Shown here: positions 15,274 to 23,328 of the stretch, piece by piece
How positions within the stretch are numbered: position 1 is the stretch's first letter
Layout of the letters: each line of letters opens with the position of its first letter
Assembly (NCBI GenBank): GCA_035711805.1
Contig: DASTBV010000055.1
Coordinates: 1-64,000 of the forward strand
Source of the DNA: Gp6-AA40 sp035711805
Lineage (GTDB): Bacteria > Acidobacteriota > Vicinamibacteria > Vicinamibacterales > UBA2999
Reading direction: 5' to 3'
Length of the DNA: 64,000 nt
Translations under genes and position numbers: made by a program
The notes under the pieces: generated by a model
Database searches by the model: none
What the model saw: only the letters and a program-made list of their open reading frames with translations
Told to the model about the DNA's origin: nothing

Positions 15274-17040
15274 ATGACCCGCTTTATTCTCGCCGCACTC
15301 GTCCTTGCGGTCACCGCGTCGCCTGCATTGGCGCAGGTCAGCTTCGTCGGCGACTGGTCGGGCCGCTACCACGAAGATCAACCCGATCGCGTGCCCGGCG
15401 AGGAGCCGGGCGACTTCAGCGGCATACCGCTCAACGAAGCGGCGCGCCGGTTCGGCGACGCCTGGGACGTCGCGCGGCATTCGGTGATCGAGCATCAGTG
15501 CGCGCCGTACACGCTGCCGTACATGTTCTTCGGGCCAAACCAGTTCCGCATCTGGGAAGAACGCCATCCGGACACGCAGGAGCTGATCGCGATCCAGATG
15601 TACATGGGCACGTATCAGCAACGGCGGACGATCTGGCTCGATGGCCGTCCGCATCCGCCCGAATACGCGCCGCATACGTTCATGGGGTTTTCGACGGGCG
15701 AGTGGAACGGCGACGTCCTGACGATCACCACGACGCACATCAAGGCCGGCTACTACCGCCGGACCGGGGTGCCGCAGAGCGACCGGTCGACTGTCGTCGA
15801 ACACTGGATGCGCCACGGCAACCTGCTCTCGCAGGTCACGATTGCGAGCGATCCCGTCTACCTGAGCGAGCCATACATCCGCAGCCAGGAATTCGTGACG
15901 ATGGAGCGCGGCAACACCAACTGGCTCTACAACTGCGAGTACGTGCAGGAGCTGCCCACCGACAAGAACGACGTGCCTCACTTCCTCCCCGGACAGAATC
16001 CATTCATCGGAGAGTTCGCCGCGCGGCACGCGATGCCCGAGGGAGGCGTGCGCGGGGGCGTCGAGACGCTGCTGCCGGAGTGGCGGCCCGGGGCCAAGCC
16101 CGTGGCACCACGTCCGAACGCGAACGGAGGTTTCCGGCCCGAGCATCAGCCGTCGAAGCTGGCCGCCGGCGAGGTGAAAGCCGTTCCCGTCCAGGGCAAC
16201 GTCCACATGATCGTCGGCGCCGGCGCGAACATCGCCGTGCAGGTCGGGCAGGACGGCCTCTTGGTCGTTGACGCGGGTGCGGCGGGAACGAGCGACAAGG
16301 TCCTCGCCGCCATCAAGGCCCTCGCGCCGGGCAAGGAAATCCGGTGGATGGTGAACACCACCTTCCGTCCGGATCACACCGCCGGCAACGAGCCGATCTC
16401 GAAGGCCGGGCGGACCGTCAACGGCAACACCGCGGACATCATCGCGCACGAAAACGTGGCGGCGCGGATGATCAAGGCGGGCATTCCGGATTCCAGCCGG
16501 CCGTTCAAGACGTTCTTCGAATCGGGCCGCGATCTTCCGTTCAATGGCGAAGCCGTAATCATCTATCACCCCGACTCGGCGACGACCGACACGGATTCGA
16601 TCGTGATGTTCCGCCGGTCCGATGTGATCGCCGCGGGCGACGTGTACAGGACCGACAGCTTCCCGGTGATCGACCCGGACAACGGCGGCACCACGCAGGG
16701 GACGATCGACGCCCTCAATCACATCCTGTCGCTGACCGTTCCGAGCAAGATGCTCCAGGAAGGCGGCACCTACGTCATCCCCGGCCACGGCCGGATCAGC
16801 GACGAGCACGACGTCGTGATGTACCGCGACATGGTGCTGATTATTCGCGACCGTATCCGCGACATGGTCGAGAAGAACATGACGCTGGAGCAGGTCAAGG
16901 CGGCACGGCCGGCGCTGGACTACGAAGGCCGCTACGGGTCCGATACCGGGTCGTGGACGACGGCGATGTTCATCGAAGCGATCTACAAGGATCTCTCCGC
17001 TGCCCGGAAGGCCGGTGCGGCGACACGGAGCGCGAGGTAG
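15274..17040 (+). CDS. Exported repeat-domain/metallo-beta-lactamase-fold fusion lacking Zn1 ligands
   Basis: ATG 15274 (MTRFILAAL) follows AGAGGA and opens a signal peptide ending near PALAQ; the track-long start at 15214 lies in repeat DNA. Residues about 20-300 carry the shared domain (IWLDGRPHPPE, FSTGEWNGDVLTITTTHI). Residues about 305-570 are MBL-like with VVDAG (Asp333). The HxHxDH site reads T363-F-R365-P-D367-H368, and the third His site reads ATTDTD with Thr437, whereas Asp456 (AAGDVY) and His505 (PGHG) are kept. Thus all three Zn1 histidines are lost and the Zn2 ligands remain. Activity, if any, would be mononuclear; function unknown. Confidence 0.82.
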   Translation: MTRFILAALVLAVTASPALAQVSFVGDWSGRYHEDQPDRVPGEEPGDFSGIPLNEAARRFGDAWDVARHSVIEHQCAPYTLPYMFFGPNQFRIWEERHPDTQELIAIQMYMGTYQQRRTIWLDGRPHPPEYAPHTFMGFSTGEWNGDVLTITTTHIKAGYYRRTGVPQSDRSTVVEHWMRHGNLLSQVTIASDPVYLSEPYIRSQEFVTMERGNTNWLYNCEYVQELPTDKNDVPHFLPGQNPFIGEFAARHAMPEGGVRGGVETLLPEWRPGAKPVAPRPNANGGFRPEHQPSKLAAGEVKAVPVQGNVHMIVGAGANIAVQVGQDGLLVVDAGAAGTSDKVLAAIKALAPGKEIRWMVNTTFRPDHTAGNEPISKAGRTVNGNTADIIAHENVAARMIKAGIPDSSRPFKTFFESGRDLPFNGEAVIIYHPDSATTDTDSIVMFRRSDVIAAGDVYRTDSFPVIDPDNGGTTQGTIDALNHILSLTVPSKMLQEGGTYVIPGHGRISDEHDVVMYRDMVLIIRDRIRDMVEKNMTLEQVKAARPALDYEGRYGSDTGSWTTAMFIEAIYKDLSAARKAGAATRSAR

Positions 17041-17042
17041 TT

Positions 17043-17987
17043 ATGCGACGGAACTCCCTTCTCCTATCTACTGCCTCCTTCCTCCTGGTCGCTGCCATTG
17101 CATTCGGGCGCTCGGACGTCGCCGCACAGCGCGGCGCGGGTGGTCAGCGTGGTGCGGGCCCGGCCGCCGCGCCGCAGACGGCGCGCACGCGCGGCCCTGT
17201 GGACTTCACCGGCACGTGGGTCTCGGTGGTGACGGAGGACTGGCGCTGGCGCATGGTCACGCCGCCGAAGGATCAGAGCGCAGCCGCCAGCATCCCGGTC
17301 AACCAGGAGGCGCGCCGGGTGGCCCAGTCCTGGGATCTCGAGGCCGACAACAAGGGTGGCAACCAGTGCCGTGCGTTCGGCGTCGGCGGCATCAACCGTC
17401 AGCCGGGACGGCTTCGGATCTCGTGGCAGGACGACAACACGCTGAAATTCGAATACGACGCGGGAACGCAGACCCGGCTGCTGTACTTCGACCGCGCGGC
17501 GCAGCCGCCGGCGGAGAAGACGTGGCAGGGCTTCTCGCGCGCCGATTGGGAAGGCCCCGGCGTGGGCCGCGGCGCTGCGCCGGTGGGTGACAACCGCGTG
17601 ACCGGAGGTGGTTTGCCCGGGGCGGCAGGTGTTCCCGGCGGCGGCGGTCAGGGACTGCGCGGCGGTCCGCCTCCGCGCGGCCAGGCGCGCATCAACACCG
17701 GCGCCAATCTGAAGATCGTCACCACGAACTTCCGCGAGGGCTACCTCCGGAAGAACGGCATTCCTTACAGCGAGCAGGCGGTCATTACCGAATACATCCA
17801 TCGGCTGCCGACACATCCCAACGGCGACAACTGGCTGCAGGTGATCACCATCGTCGAGGATCCGCGCTACCTGACGCAGCCGTACTACACGAGCACGAAC
17901 TTCCGTCTCGAGCCGAACGACGCCGGCTTCCGGCCGACGCCATGCCAGACTGCGCCGCCGCTGCCGGTGAAGACTCCGTCGAAATAG
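17043..17987 (+). CDS. Exported protein, repeat-domain copy 4 with Gly-rich insert
   Basis: ATG 17043 starts two bases after the stop of the MBL fusion, so the two are coupled. The 314-residue product has a signal peptide (about 1-27, SDVAAQ) and a Gly/Ala-rich linker. The core is VDFTGTWVSVVTEDWRWRM and then LLYFDRAAQPPAEKTWQGFS. About 45 Gly/Pro/Arg-rich residues then intervene before IVTTNFREGYLRKNGIPYSE and IVEDPRYLTQPYYTS. Without the insert these blocks align with the shared domain of the 15274 product (IWLDGR...FSTGEW...TTTHIKAGYYRRTGVPQSD). It appears to be the last gene of the cluster; a hairpin at 18012-18045 follows. Confidence 0.75.
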   Translation: MRRNSLLLSTASFLLVAAIAFGRSDVAAQRGAGGQRGAGPAAAPQTARTRGPVDFTGTWVSVVTEDWRWRMVTPPKDQSAAASIPVNQEARRVAQSWDLEADNKGGNQCRAFGVGGINRQPGRLRISWQDDNTLKFEYDAGTQTRLLYFDRAAQPPAEKTWQGFSRADWEGPGVGRGAAPVGDNRVTGGGLPGAAGVPGGGGQGLRGGPPPRGQARINTGANLKIVTTNFREGYLRKNGIPYSEQAVITEYIHRLPTHPNGDNWLQVITIVEDPRYLTQPYYTSTNFRLEPNDAGFRPTPCQTAPPLPVKTPSK

Positions 17988-17997
17988 CGCGGCAGCA

Positions 17998-18061
17998 ATT
18001 CAGAATTCAGGATTCAGAATGCAGACATCGGCCTGCATTCTGCATTCTGAACTCTGCATTC
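17998..18061. repeat. TGCATTCTGCATT-type hairpin element, copy 1
   Basis: CAGAATGCAG (18015-18024) pairs with CTGCATTCTG (18033-18042) around an eight-base loop, flanked by more AATTCAGAATTC and CTGCATTC words. Related elements lie at 35602-35695 and 62842-62925. It sits between the exported cluster and the DUF2071 gene and could terminate the former. Confidence 0.75.
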
Positions 18062-18064
18062 CGA

Positions 18065-18820
18065 ATGTCTGACTTCCCCTACCAGATACTCGACGACGTG
18101 ACGCATCGCCCGTGGCCGATTCCGGAGGGGCCGTGGGTGATGACGCAGAGCTGGCACGATCTCCTGTTTGCCCACTGGCCGGTTGACGCGCGGGCCCTGC
18201 AGGAAAAGCTGCCGGCGGGTCTCCCGCTCGATACGTTCGACGGGCAGGCGTGGATCGGCGTCGTCCCGTTTCGCATGACGAACGTCGCGCCGCGCGGTGT
18301 GCCCGCCGTCCCGTTCGTCTCGTCCTTCATCGAGTTGAACGTGCGCACGTACGTCACGCTGCACGGCAAGCCGGGCGTCTATTTCTTCAGCCTCGATGCG
18401 AACAGCGCGCTCGCGGTTGCGGCGGCGCGCGCCCTGTTCGGTCTGCCGTACTACACGGCGACCATGCAGATCGAGCGGCGCGGCGCGCAGCTCGTCTACA
18501 CCAGCGCGCGCGAGACTCGCATGGACGGCATCGCGGAGTTCGCCGCGACCTACCGGCCAATCGGCGCCACGGTGACGCCGCAACCCGGCTCGCTCGAGTA
18601 CTTCCTCAGCGAGCGCTACTGCTTGTACACCGTGGACAAAGACTTCCGTGCGAAGCGGCTGGACATTCACCACCTGCCCTGGCCGTTACAGGCCGCGGAG
18701 GCCACGATCGCGGTGAACACGATGGCCGACGCCGCCGGCATCCGCCTGCCGGCCACCGCGCCGCTGCTGCACTTCGTGCGCAGGCAGGACATGGTGGCGT
18801 GGCCGTTGCGGGACGCCTGA
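18065..18820 (+). CDS. DUF2071 (YqjF-like) protein
   Basis: ATG 18065 (MSDFPYQIL) begins the 251-residue product. Family features are MTQSWHDLLFAHWPVD near residue 25, LPAGLPLDTFDGQAWIGVVP near 45, VPFVSSFIELNVRTYV near 75, and GVYFFSLDANSALAVAAARA near 100, matching the YqjF/DUF2071 pattern. The protein is soluble with no signal peptide. The fold is acetoacetate decarboxylase-like according to family knowledge, but the substrate is unknown. It stands alone; an inverted-repeat-bounded four-helix-bundle gene starts just downstream, within about 200 bases. Confidence 0.85.
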   Translation: MSDFPYQILDDVTHRPWPIPEGPWVMTQSWHDLLFAHWPVDARALQEKLPAGLPLDTFDGQAWIGVVPFRMTNVAPRGVPAVPFVSSFIELNVRTYVTLHGKPGVYFFSLDANSALAVAAARALFGLPYYTATMQIERRGAQLVYTSARETRMDGIAEFAATYRPIGATVTPQPGSLEYFLSERYCLYTVDKDFRAKRLDIHHLPWPLQAAEATIAVNTMADAAGIRLPATAPLLHFVRRQDMVAWPLRDA

Positions 18821-18821
18821 C

Positions 18822-18896
18822 TAGTTGGATAGTTAGACAGTTAGTAGTTCGTAGTTAGTTCGTAGTTAGTTCGTAGTTGGACAGTTCGTAGTTCTA
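18822..18896 (+). repeat. Left inverted-repeat arm flanking four-helix-bundle gene
   Basis: TAGTTGGATAGTTAGACAG (18822-18840) is followed by repeated TTCGTAGTTAG words. The reverse complement of 19434-19452 is TAGTTGGATAGTTAGATAG, so the outer 19 bases match with one difference. Inner words are also shared. Confidence 0.8.
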
Positions 18897-19019
18897 CCCC
18901 TAGCACAAACTGCGTACCCGCGCCGGCGGGGACGTTGCAGTTTCTCAAACCCTCCGCGGCACAAGTGGCTGAAACCCGCTTGAATTCGCACGCGAACGAA
19001 ACGTGCATGGCCTTGAGCC

Positions 19020-19400
19020 ATGGCGCACAGCAAAGCGTTTCGTGATCTCATGGTCTGGCAACGTTCGATGGCCCTCGTCCAGCGTATTTACGAAATCAGT
19101 GCCGCGTTCCCAAGGGATGAACGATTCGGTCTCACCGCTCAGATCAGGCGGGCCGCAGTGTCGGTGCCGCCGAACATCGGCGAAGGATCGCGTCGGAAGA
19201 GACGGAAGACATTCCTGAATCACCTGGACATCGCGCTCGGCTCCCAGGCCGAAGTGGAAGTCCAGCTTGAAATCGCACAGCGGCTGCGGTTCGTGAAGAT
19301 GGCTGATTACAAGCAGACGCAGATTGCGGTGGAAGAGATTGGCCGGATGCTGAATGGGCTCATCGTTTCGCTTCAGCCCGATGGCGACGCCGAACTATGA
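19020..19400 (+). CDS. Four-helix-bundle protein (S23/IVS type, TIGR02436)
   Basis: The 126-residue product has the signature of the 23S rRNA intervening-sequence protein family: KAFRDLMVWQRSMALVQRIY near the N-terminus, LTAQIRRAAVSVPPNIGEGS near 42-60, FLNHLDIALGSQAEVEVQL near 70, and a final helix with EEIGRMLNGLI. The family folds as a four-helix bundle and binds nucleic acid. Members occur in rRNA intervening sequences, and relatives (Avd) act in diversity-generating retroelements. No reverse transcriptase is nearby. The gene is bracketed by imperfect inverted repeats at 18822-18896 and 19389-19458, which suggests a small mobile cassette of about 630 bases. Confidence 0.88.
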   Translation: MAHSKAFRDLMVWQRSMALVQRIYEISAAFPRDERFGLTAQIRRAAVSVPPNIGEGSRRKRRKTFLNHLDIALGSQAEVEVQLEIAQRLRFVKMADYKQTQIAVEEIGRMLNGLIVSLQPDGDAEL

Positions 19401-19458
19401 ACTCCGAACTACCAACTACGAACCAACTACGAACTATCTAACTATCCAACTACCGACT
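19389..19458 (-). repeat. Right inverted-repeat arm flanking four-helix-bundle gene
   Basis: CTATCTAACTATCCAACTA at 19434-19452 is the inverted counterpart of 18822-18840. The inner part consists of CGAACTA/CCAACTA words, the complement of the left arm words. Confidence 0.8.
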
Positions 19459-19481
19459 AACCGCGCTACCATCCCGCCGGC

Positions 19482-20189
19482 TTGTCCTTCGACACAACCA
19501 GGTGGAGCGTGATCGCGGCGGCGCGTGGAACGGATCCGGAGGCTGCCCGGGCGGCGCTCTCGACGCTCTGCGAGGCGTACTGGTACCCGCTCTATGCATT
19601 CATCCGCCGCTGGGGCGCCGACCCCGACGCGGCGCGCGATCTGACGCAGGGATTCTTCGCGTCGCTGCTGGAGCGCCGCGATATCGAGCAGGTGCGGCCG
19701 GAGCGTGGCCGCTTCCGCACGTTCCTCCTCGCCTCGGCCAAGCACTTCCTGCTCAATGAAGCAGCGCGCGGCCGTGCGGCCAAGCGCGGGGGAGGGGTGT
19801 CGCCGCTGCCGCTGGCGTTTGACGAAGCCGAAGGGCGCTATCAGATCGAGCCGGCCGATCTGATGACGCCCGAGACGCTGTATGAGAGGCGGTGGGCGCT
19901 GACCATCGTGGAGCGGGTCGTCGCCGCCGTGCAGGCGAAATGGCAGAAGACCGGCCGCGGGACAGAGTTCGACGTACTCAAGACGAGCTTGCTTGGCGAA
20001 GGCCCGCCAGGCGGCTACGCGGCCGCGGCGCAGACGCTCGGAACGAGCGAAGGCGCCGTCAAGGTCGCGGTGCACCGGCTGCGCAAGGCCTTCCGGACCG
20101 AGCTGCGGGCCGCCATCGCCGAGACCGTCTCCGACCCGGCCGATGTGGACGAAGAGCTGAAATACCTCGAGCGCGCCCTGCGCATGTAA
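19482..20189 (+). CDS. ECF-type RNA polymerase sigma factor
   Basis: The 235-residue protein starts at TTG 19482. Region 2 is seen from about 25-95: LSTLCEAYWYPLYAFIRRWG, AARDLTQGFFASLLER and the RFRTFLLASAKHFLLNEAAR helix. Region 4 is around 175-215: AAQTLGTSEGAVKVAVHRLR. The layout with DLTQGFF and a long region 2-4 linker is that of kinase-associated ECF sigma factors. The next gene, 42 bases downstream, encodes a Ser/Thr kinase, supporting a circuit in which the kinase regulates sigma activity by phosphorylation; no anti-sigma gene is visible. Confidence 0.9.
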   Translation: MSFDTTRWSVIAAARGTDPEAARAALSTLCEAYWYPLYAFIRRWGADPDAARDLTQGFFASLLERRDIEQVRPERGRFRTFLLASAKHFLLNEAARGRAAKRGGGVSPLPLAFDEAEGRYQIEPADLMTPETLYERRWALTIVERVVAAVQAKWQKTGRGTEFDVLKTSLLGEGPPGGYAAAAQTLGTSEGAVKVAVHRLRKAFRTELRAAIAETVSDPADVDEELKYLERALRM

Positions 20190-20231
20190 CCTTCTGCTCC
20201 CGGTTTGTCTAATCACACCGAGGAGAGATTC

Positions 20232-23200
20232 GTGGAGATCCCAGGCACAACCTGCCCGCGCTGTGGACGACCGCTGGCGGCCGATGCACCGGACGGCCTT
20301 TGCGCCGCCTGCCTGCTCCAGGCCGGGGCGGATACGCTCTCGGCCGGATCCGGCTCCACCGACTTCATGCCGACCGTCTCGTCGGCGGTCGCGTCGCGGG
20401 TCCTCAGGAGCGCTCCGCGCCTGACTGAAGGGGACCGGTGGGGCAGCTACGCGATCGGACGGCTCCTCGGACGTGGCGGCATGGGCGAGGTGTACGACGC
20501 CGAGCATCTGCCGTCGGGCCGGCGCGTCGCACTGAAGGTGTTGAGCAGCCGCCTGCAGAACGCAGAAGAACGCGCGCGGTTCCTCCGCGAAGGCCAGCTC
20601 GCCGCGTCGGTCAGTCATCCGCACACGGTCTACATCTTCGGCAGCGAGGAGATCGACGGTACGCCCGTGATCTCGATGGAGCTGCTGCCTGGCGGCACGC
20701 TGAAGGATCGTGTCGTCGCGGAGGGCCCGATGCGGCCCGGTGAAGCCGTCGCAGCGGTCATGGAGCTGATCGGCGGCCTGGACGCCGCGGCCGCCGCCGG
20801 CATCCTGCACCGCGACATCAAGCCGTCGAACTGTTTCGTCGATCGCGACGGCGTCGTGAAGGTCGGCGACTTCGGTCTGTCGATCTCGACGCTGGCGCGC
20901 GATGTCCATCAGCAGCTGGTGACGTCCGGTTTCGAAGGCACGCCGCAATTTGCGCCCCCGGAGCAGCTGCGAGGCGAGCCGCTCGACGTGCGGGCGGACA
21001 TTTATGCCGTCGGCGCGACGCTGTATTACCTGCTGACCGGCCGGGCGCCGTTCGACGCACCCGATCTGCGCGACCTCTTTGCGAAAGTGACGAAGGAGAC
21101 TCCGGTTCCGCCGCGTCAGTTGCGGCGCGACATTCCGGCGCGCCTGTCGGCCGTCGTGATGCGGTGTCTGGCAAAGAGTCCCGACAACAGGCCATCGTCG
21201 TACCCGGCGCTGGCGGATGCGCTGCGGCCGTTTCTCGCGCGCCACGACCGGCCGGCGCCGCTCGCCACGCGCACGCTGGCAGGCCTGGTCGACAGCTGGG
21301 TCATCCTGGGCATTCCGGTCACGCTGGTGACGATGATGGTTGCCGACCCGCTGTCCGGGTCGCCTGCCGGCGCTGTTGCCGTCGCCAACCTGTCGTGGCT
21401 CGCGACGCTGGTCTACTACCTGGCACTCGAAGGCGCGACCGGCGCATCGCTGGGCAAGCGGCTGTTCGGGTTGCGGGTCGTGTCCGCAACGGCCTCCTCG
21501 GCGGGCTGGGTGCAATTCGCCATCAGAGTTGCCCTGTTCTACGCGCCCAACATGCTCGTGACCGCGACGGTCACCGCTGGTCTGTGGCCCGACTTTCTGT
21601 CAGCGCCGTCCTCGAGTGGCTTTTACATCAACTGGCAGCAGACGGGACCGCCGCTTCTGACACTCCTGATGTTCTTCGCGACGGCTCGACCGAGCAACGG
21701 CTGGACCGGCCTGCACGACGTGCTGAGCGGCACACGTGTGATTGCGCGTCCCGCCGCGATCGAGCGGCAGACCCGTGTCACACAGCAGGCGGCCGCTGCC
21801 GTCCCAGCCGGACCGGCTCGGCGCTATGGGCCCTATGTCGCTCTCGATTCCGCCGAGCCGCGGCCCGGGGCCGTCGTGCGCGCCTTCGATCAGGTGCTTC
21901 GCCGGCAGGTCTGGATTGCGATCGCCGACGTCTCGACGCCGCCAGTCGGCGGTGCCCGCCACGACCTGTCCCGGCCAACCCGGCTGCACTGGCTGGCTGG
22001 ACGCCGATCAGCCGACGAGAACTGGGATGCGTACGAAGCCCCGGACGGCGTTGCATGGACCACGGCCGTTGAGGCGGGTGCGTGGTCGCAGGTGAGACTG
22101 CAGCTGCTCGACCTTGCGACTGAGCTGGCGTACTCCTCTGAAGAAGGCACCCGGCCGCCGCTCGCGCTCGATCGCATCTGGATGCGCGATAACGGCCGCG
22201 TGGTGCTGCTCGATTTCGCACCGCCGGGAGCCTCGTCGCATACAACCGTCGATCTGTCGCCAGAGCAGCTGCTGCAGACGGCGGCCGCGCGCGTGCCTCG
22301 ACATCCGTCCGAGCCGACGGCGCTTCCGCTGTCGGCACGCGCGTTCCTGGACAGATGGTCAGCGCTTGCCCTGAGCGAGCGAACGCCTGCCGGGCGAGTC
22401 GAAGGGCCAACCGTTGCGGATGCCCGGGCCGCGCTGCTGGTCATGGCGACGGCTCCGAGCCACGTGCACTGGTGGCGCCGTGCGGTGCCCGGCGCGCTGG
22501 CGGCCGCGCCGGTCGCGCTGATGCTGCTGATGAGCATCGCCATCGTTCCCGCGCTCGCGCAGTTCGTCAGCCCCGAGACGAACAGCATGATGAATCTCCT
22601 CGGAGCGCTCAGGAGCACGACGCTGCCCGCGAACAGTCCGCTGCGCCAGCCCGGGGTGCGAGCCGCCGCGGAGGTCGCGATTGCGGGACGTTACGCTCAC
22701 GTGATTCGTGACGAGGAGTTCTGGAGCGCCGGACTGGTACGCGGCCTTGCGCCTGGCTACCGCCCGATGGCCGAGGACATTCTTGCCAGGCATCCCGTTG
22801 TGTCGCCGGAGCAGTTGGCAGCGGCTGAAGGCGTCTTGAACGAGGCACGCGCCCGTCCTCTGTCGCGGGGAAGGAGTCAAACGATGGCGGTCGAGCTCGG
22901 GGGCGTCCTCGTCTCCACGATCACGGCGGGCGCGCTGGCGCTCGTGCTCCTCGTGTGCGTCATCTCGTCGCTGCTGGTGCCAGGCGGCCTCGTATTGCGG
23001 CAGATGGGGCTGGCGGCAGTTACGCAATCCGGGAAGGAAATTACGCGAGTGCGTTCGGTGATGCGAGCGCTGGTGGCCGGCATCCCGGCAATCGGGTGGC
23101 TGACGTATCTGGCGGTTTCGCCGAAGGTGCATGGATTCGTGCCGACGCCGCCGAATCCGCTCACAGCAACCCTCGTCACCGTCGGCATGCTTGCCGTTGG

Positions 23201-23276
23201 ACTTGCGTGGACGATCGTGGGGCGCACACGCGGGCCGCACGATCTGCTGACCGGGACGTGGGTGGCACCGCGATGA
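20232..23276 (+). CDS. Membrane Ser/Thr kinase with duplicated kinase-RDD modules, second one degenerate
   Basis: I choose GTG 20232 because GAGGAG precedes it by six bases; the TTG at 20205 has no site. The 1014 residues begin with a Cys4 ribbon (CPRCG, CAAC, residues 8-27). An active kinase follows: LGRGGMGEV near 80, VALKV, HRDIKPSN near 193 and DFG near 213. Next comes an RDD membrane domain (about 345-513, ending GLHDVLSGTRVI). Residues about 530-743 look like a second, dead kinase (RIWMRDNGRVVLLDFAPPG, no HRD, DFA in place of DFG). Further helices and a second RDD-like end (GPHDLLTGTWVAPR) follow. It is partnered with the ECF sigma factor upstream. Confidence 0.88.
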   Translation: MEIPGTTCPRCGRPLAADAPDGLCAACLLQAGADTLSAGSGSTDFMPTVSSAVASRVLRSAPRLTEGDRWGSYAIGRLLGRGGMGEVYDAEHLPSGRRVALKVLSSRLQNAEERARFLREGQLAASVSHPHTVYIFGSEEIDGTPVISMELLPGGTLKDRVVAEGPMRPGEAVAAVMELIGGLDAAAAAGILHRDIKPSNCFVDRDGVVKVGDFGLSISTLARDVHQQLVTSGFEGTPQFAPPEQLRGEPLDVRADIYAVGATLYYLLTGRAPFDAPDLRDLFAKVTKETPVPPRQLRRDIPARLSAVVMRCLAKSPDNRPSSYPALADALRPFLARHDRPAPLATRTLAGLVDSWVILGIPVTLVTMMVADPLSGSPAGAVAVANLSWLATLVYYLALEGATGASLGKRLFGLRVVSATASSAGWVQFAIRVALFYAPNMLVTATVTAGLWPDFLSAPSSSGFYINWQQTGPPLLTLLMFFATARPSNGWTGLHDVLSGTRVIARPAAIERQTRVTQQAAAAVPAGPARRYGPYVALDSAEPRPGAVVRAFDQVLRRQVWIAIADVSTPPVGGARHDLSRPTRLHWLAGRRSADENWDAYEAPDGVAWTTAVEAGAWSQVRLQLLDLATELAYSSEEGTRPPLALDRIWMRDNGRVVLLDFAPPGASSHTTVDLSPEQLLQTAAARVPRHPSEPTALPLSARAFLDRWSALALSERTPAGRVEGPTVADARAALLVMATAPSHVHWWRRAVPGALAAAPVALMLLMSIAIVPALAQFVSPETNSMMNLLGALRSTTLPANSPLRQPGVRAAAEVAIAGRYAHVIRDEEFWSAGLVRGLAPGYRPMAEDILARHPVVSPEQLAAAEGVLNEARARPLSRGRSQTMAVELGGVLVSTITAGALALVLLVCVISSLLVPGGLVLRQMGLAAVTQSGKEITRVRSVMRALVAGIPAIGWLTYLAVSPKVHGFVPTPPNPLTATLVTVGMLAVGLAWTIVGRTRGPHDLLTGTWVAPR

Positions 23277-23328
23277 GAAATTTCAGGTTCGGATCGGCCA
23301 GAAGCGGATGTTCTCAGGAGGCAAGGTA

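Noticed and set aside
15253..16809. Antisense 518-codon frame over the MBL fusion gene
   Set aside because: Shadow of the coding strand; no ribosome-binding site and no domain-like sequence.
19020..19400. Avd of a diversity-generating retroelement
   Set aside because: The protein fold family is related, but no reverse transcriptase, template repeat or variable repeat is visible in the window.
19434..21515. Long antisense open frame (693 codons) over the sigma factor and kinase genes
   Set aside because: It is the complement of well-supported genes; its composition (Arg/His/Gln-rich) is that of a GC-rich shadow frame.
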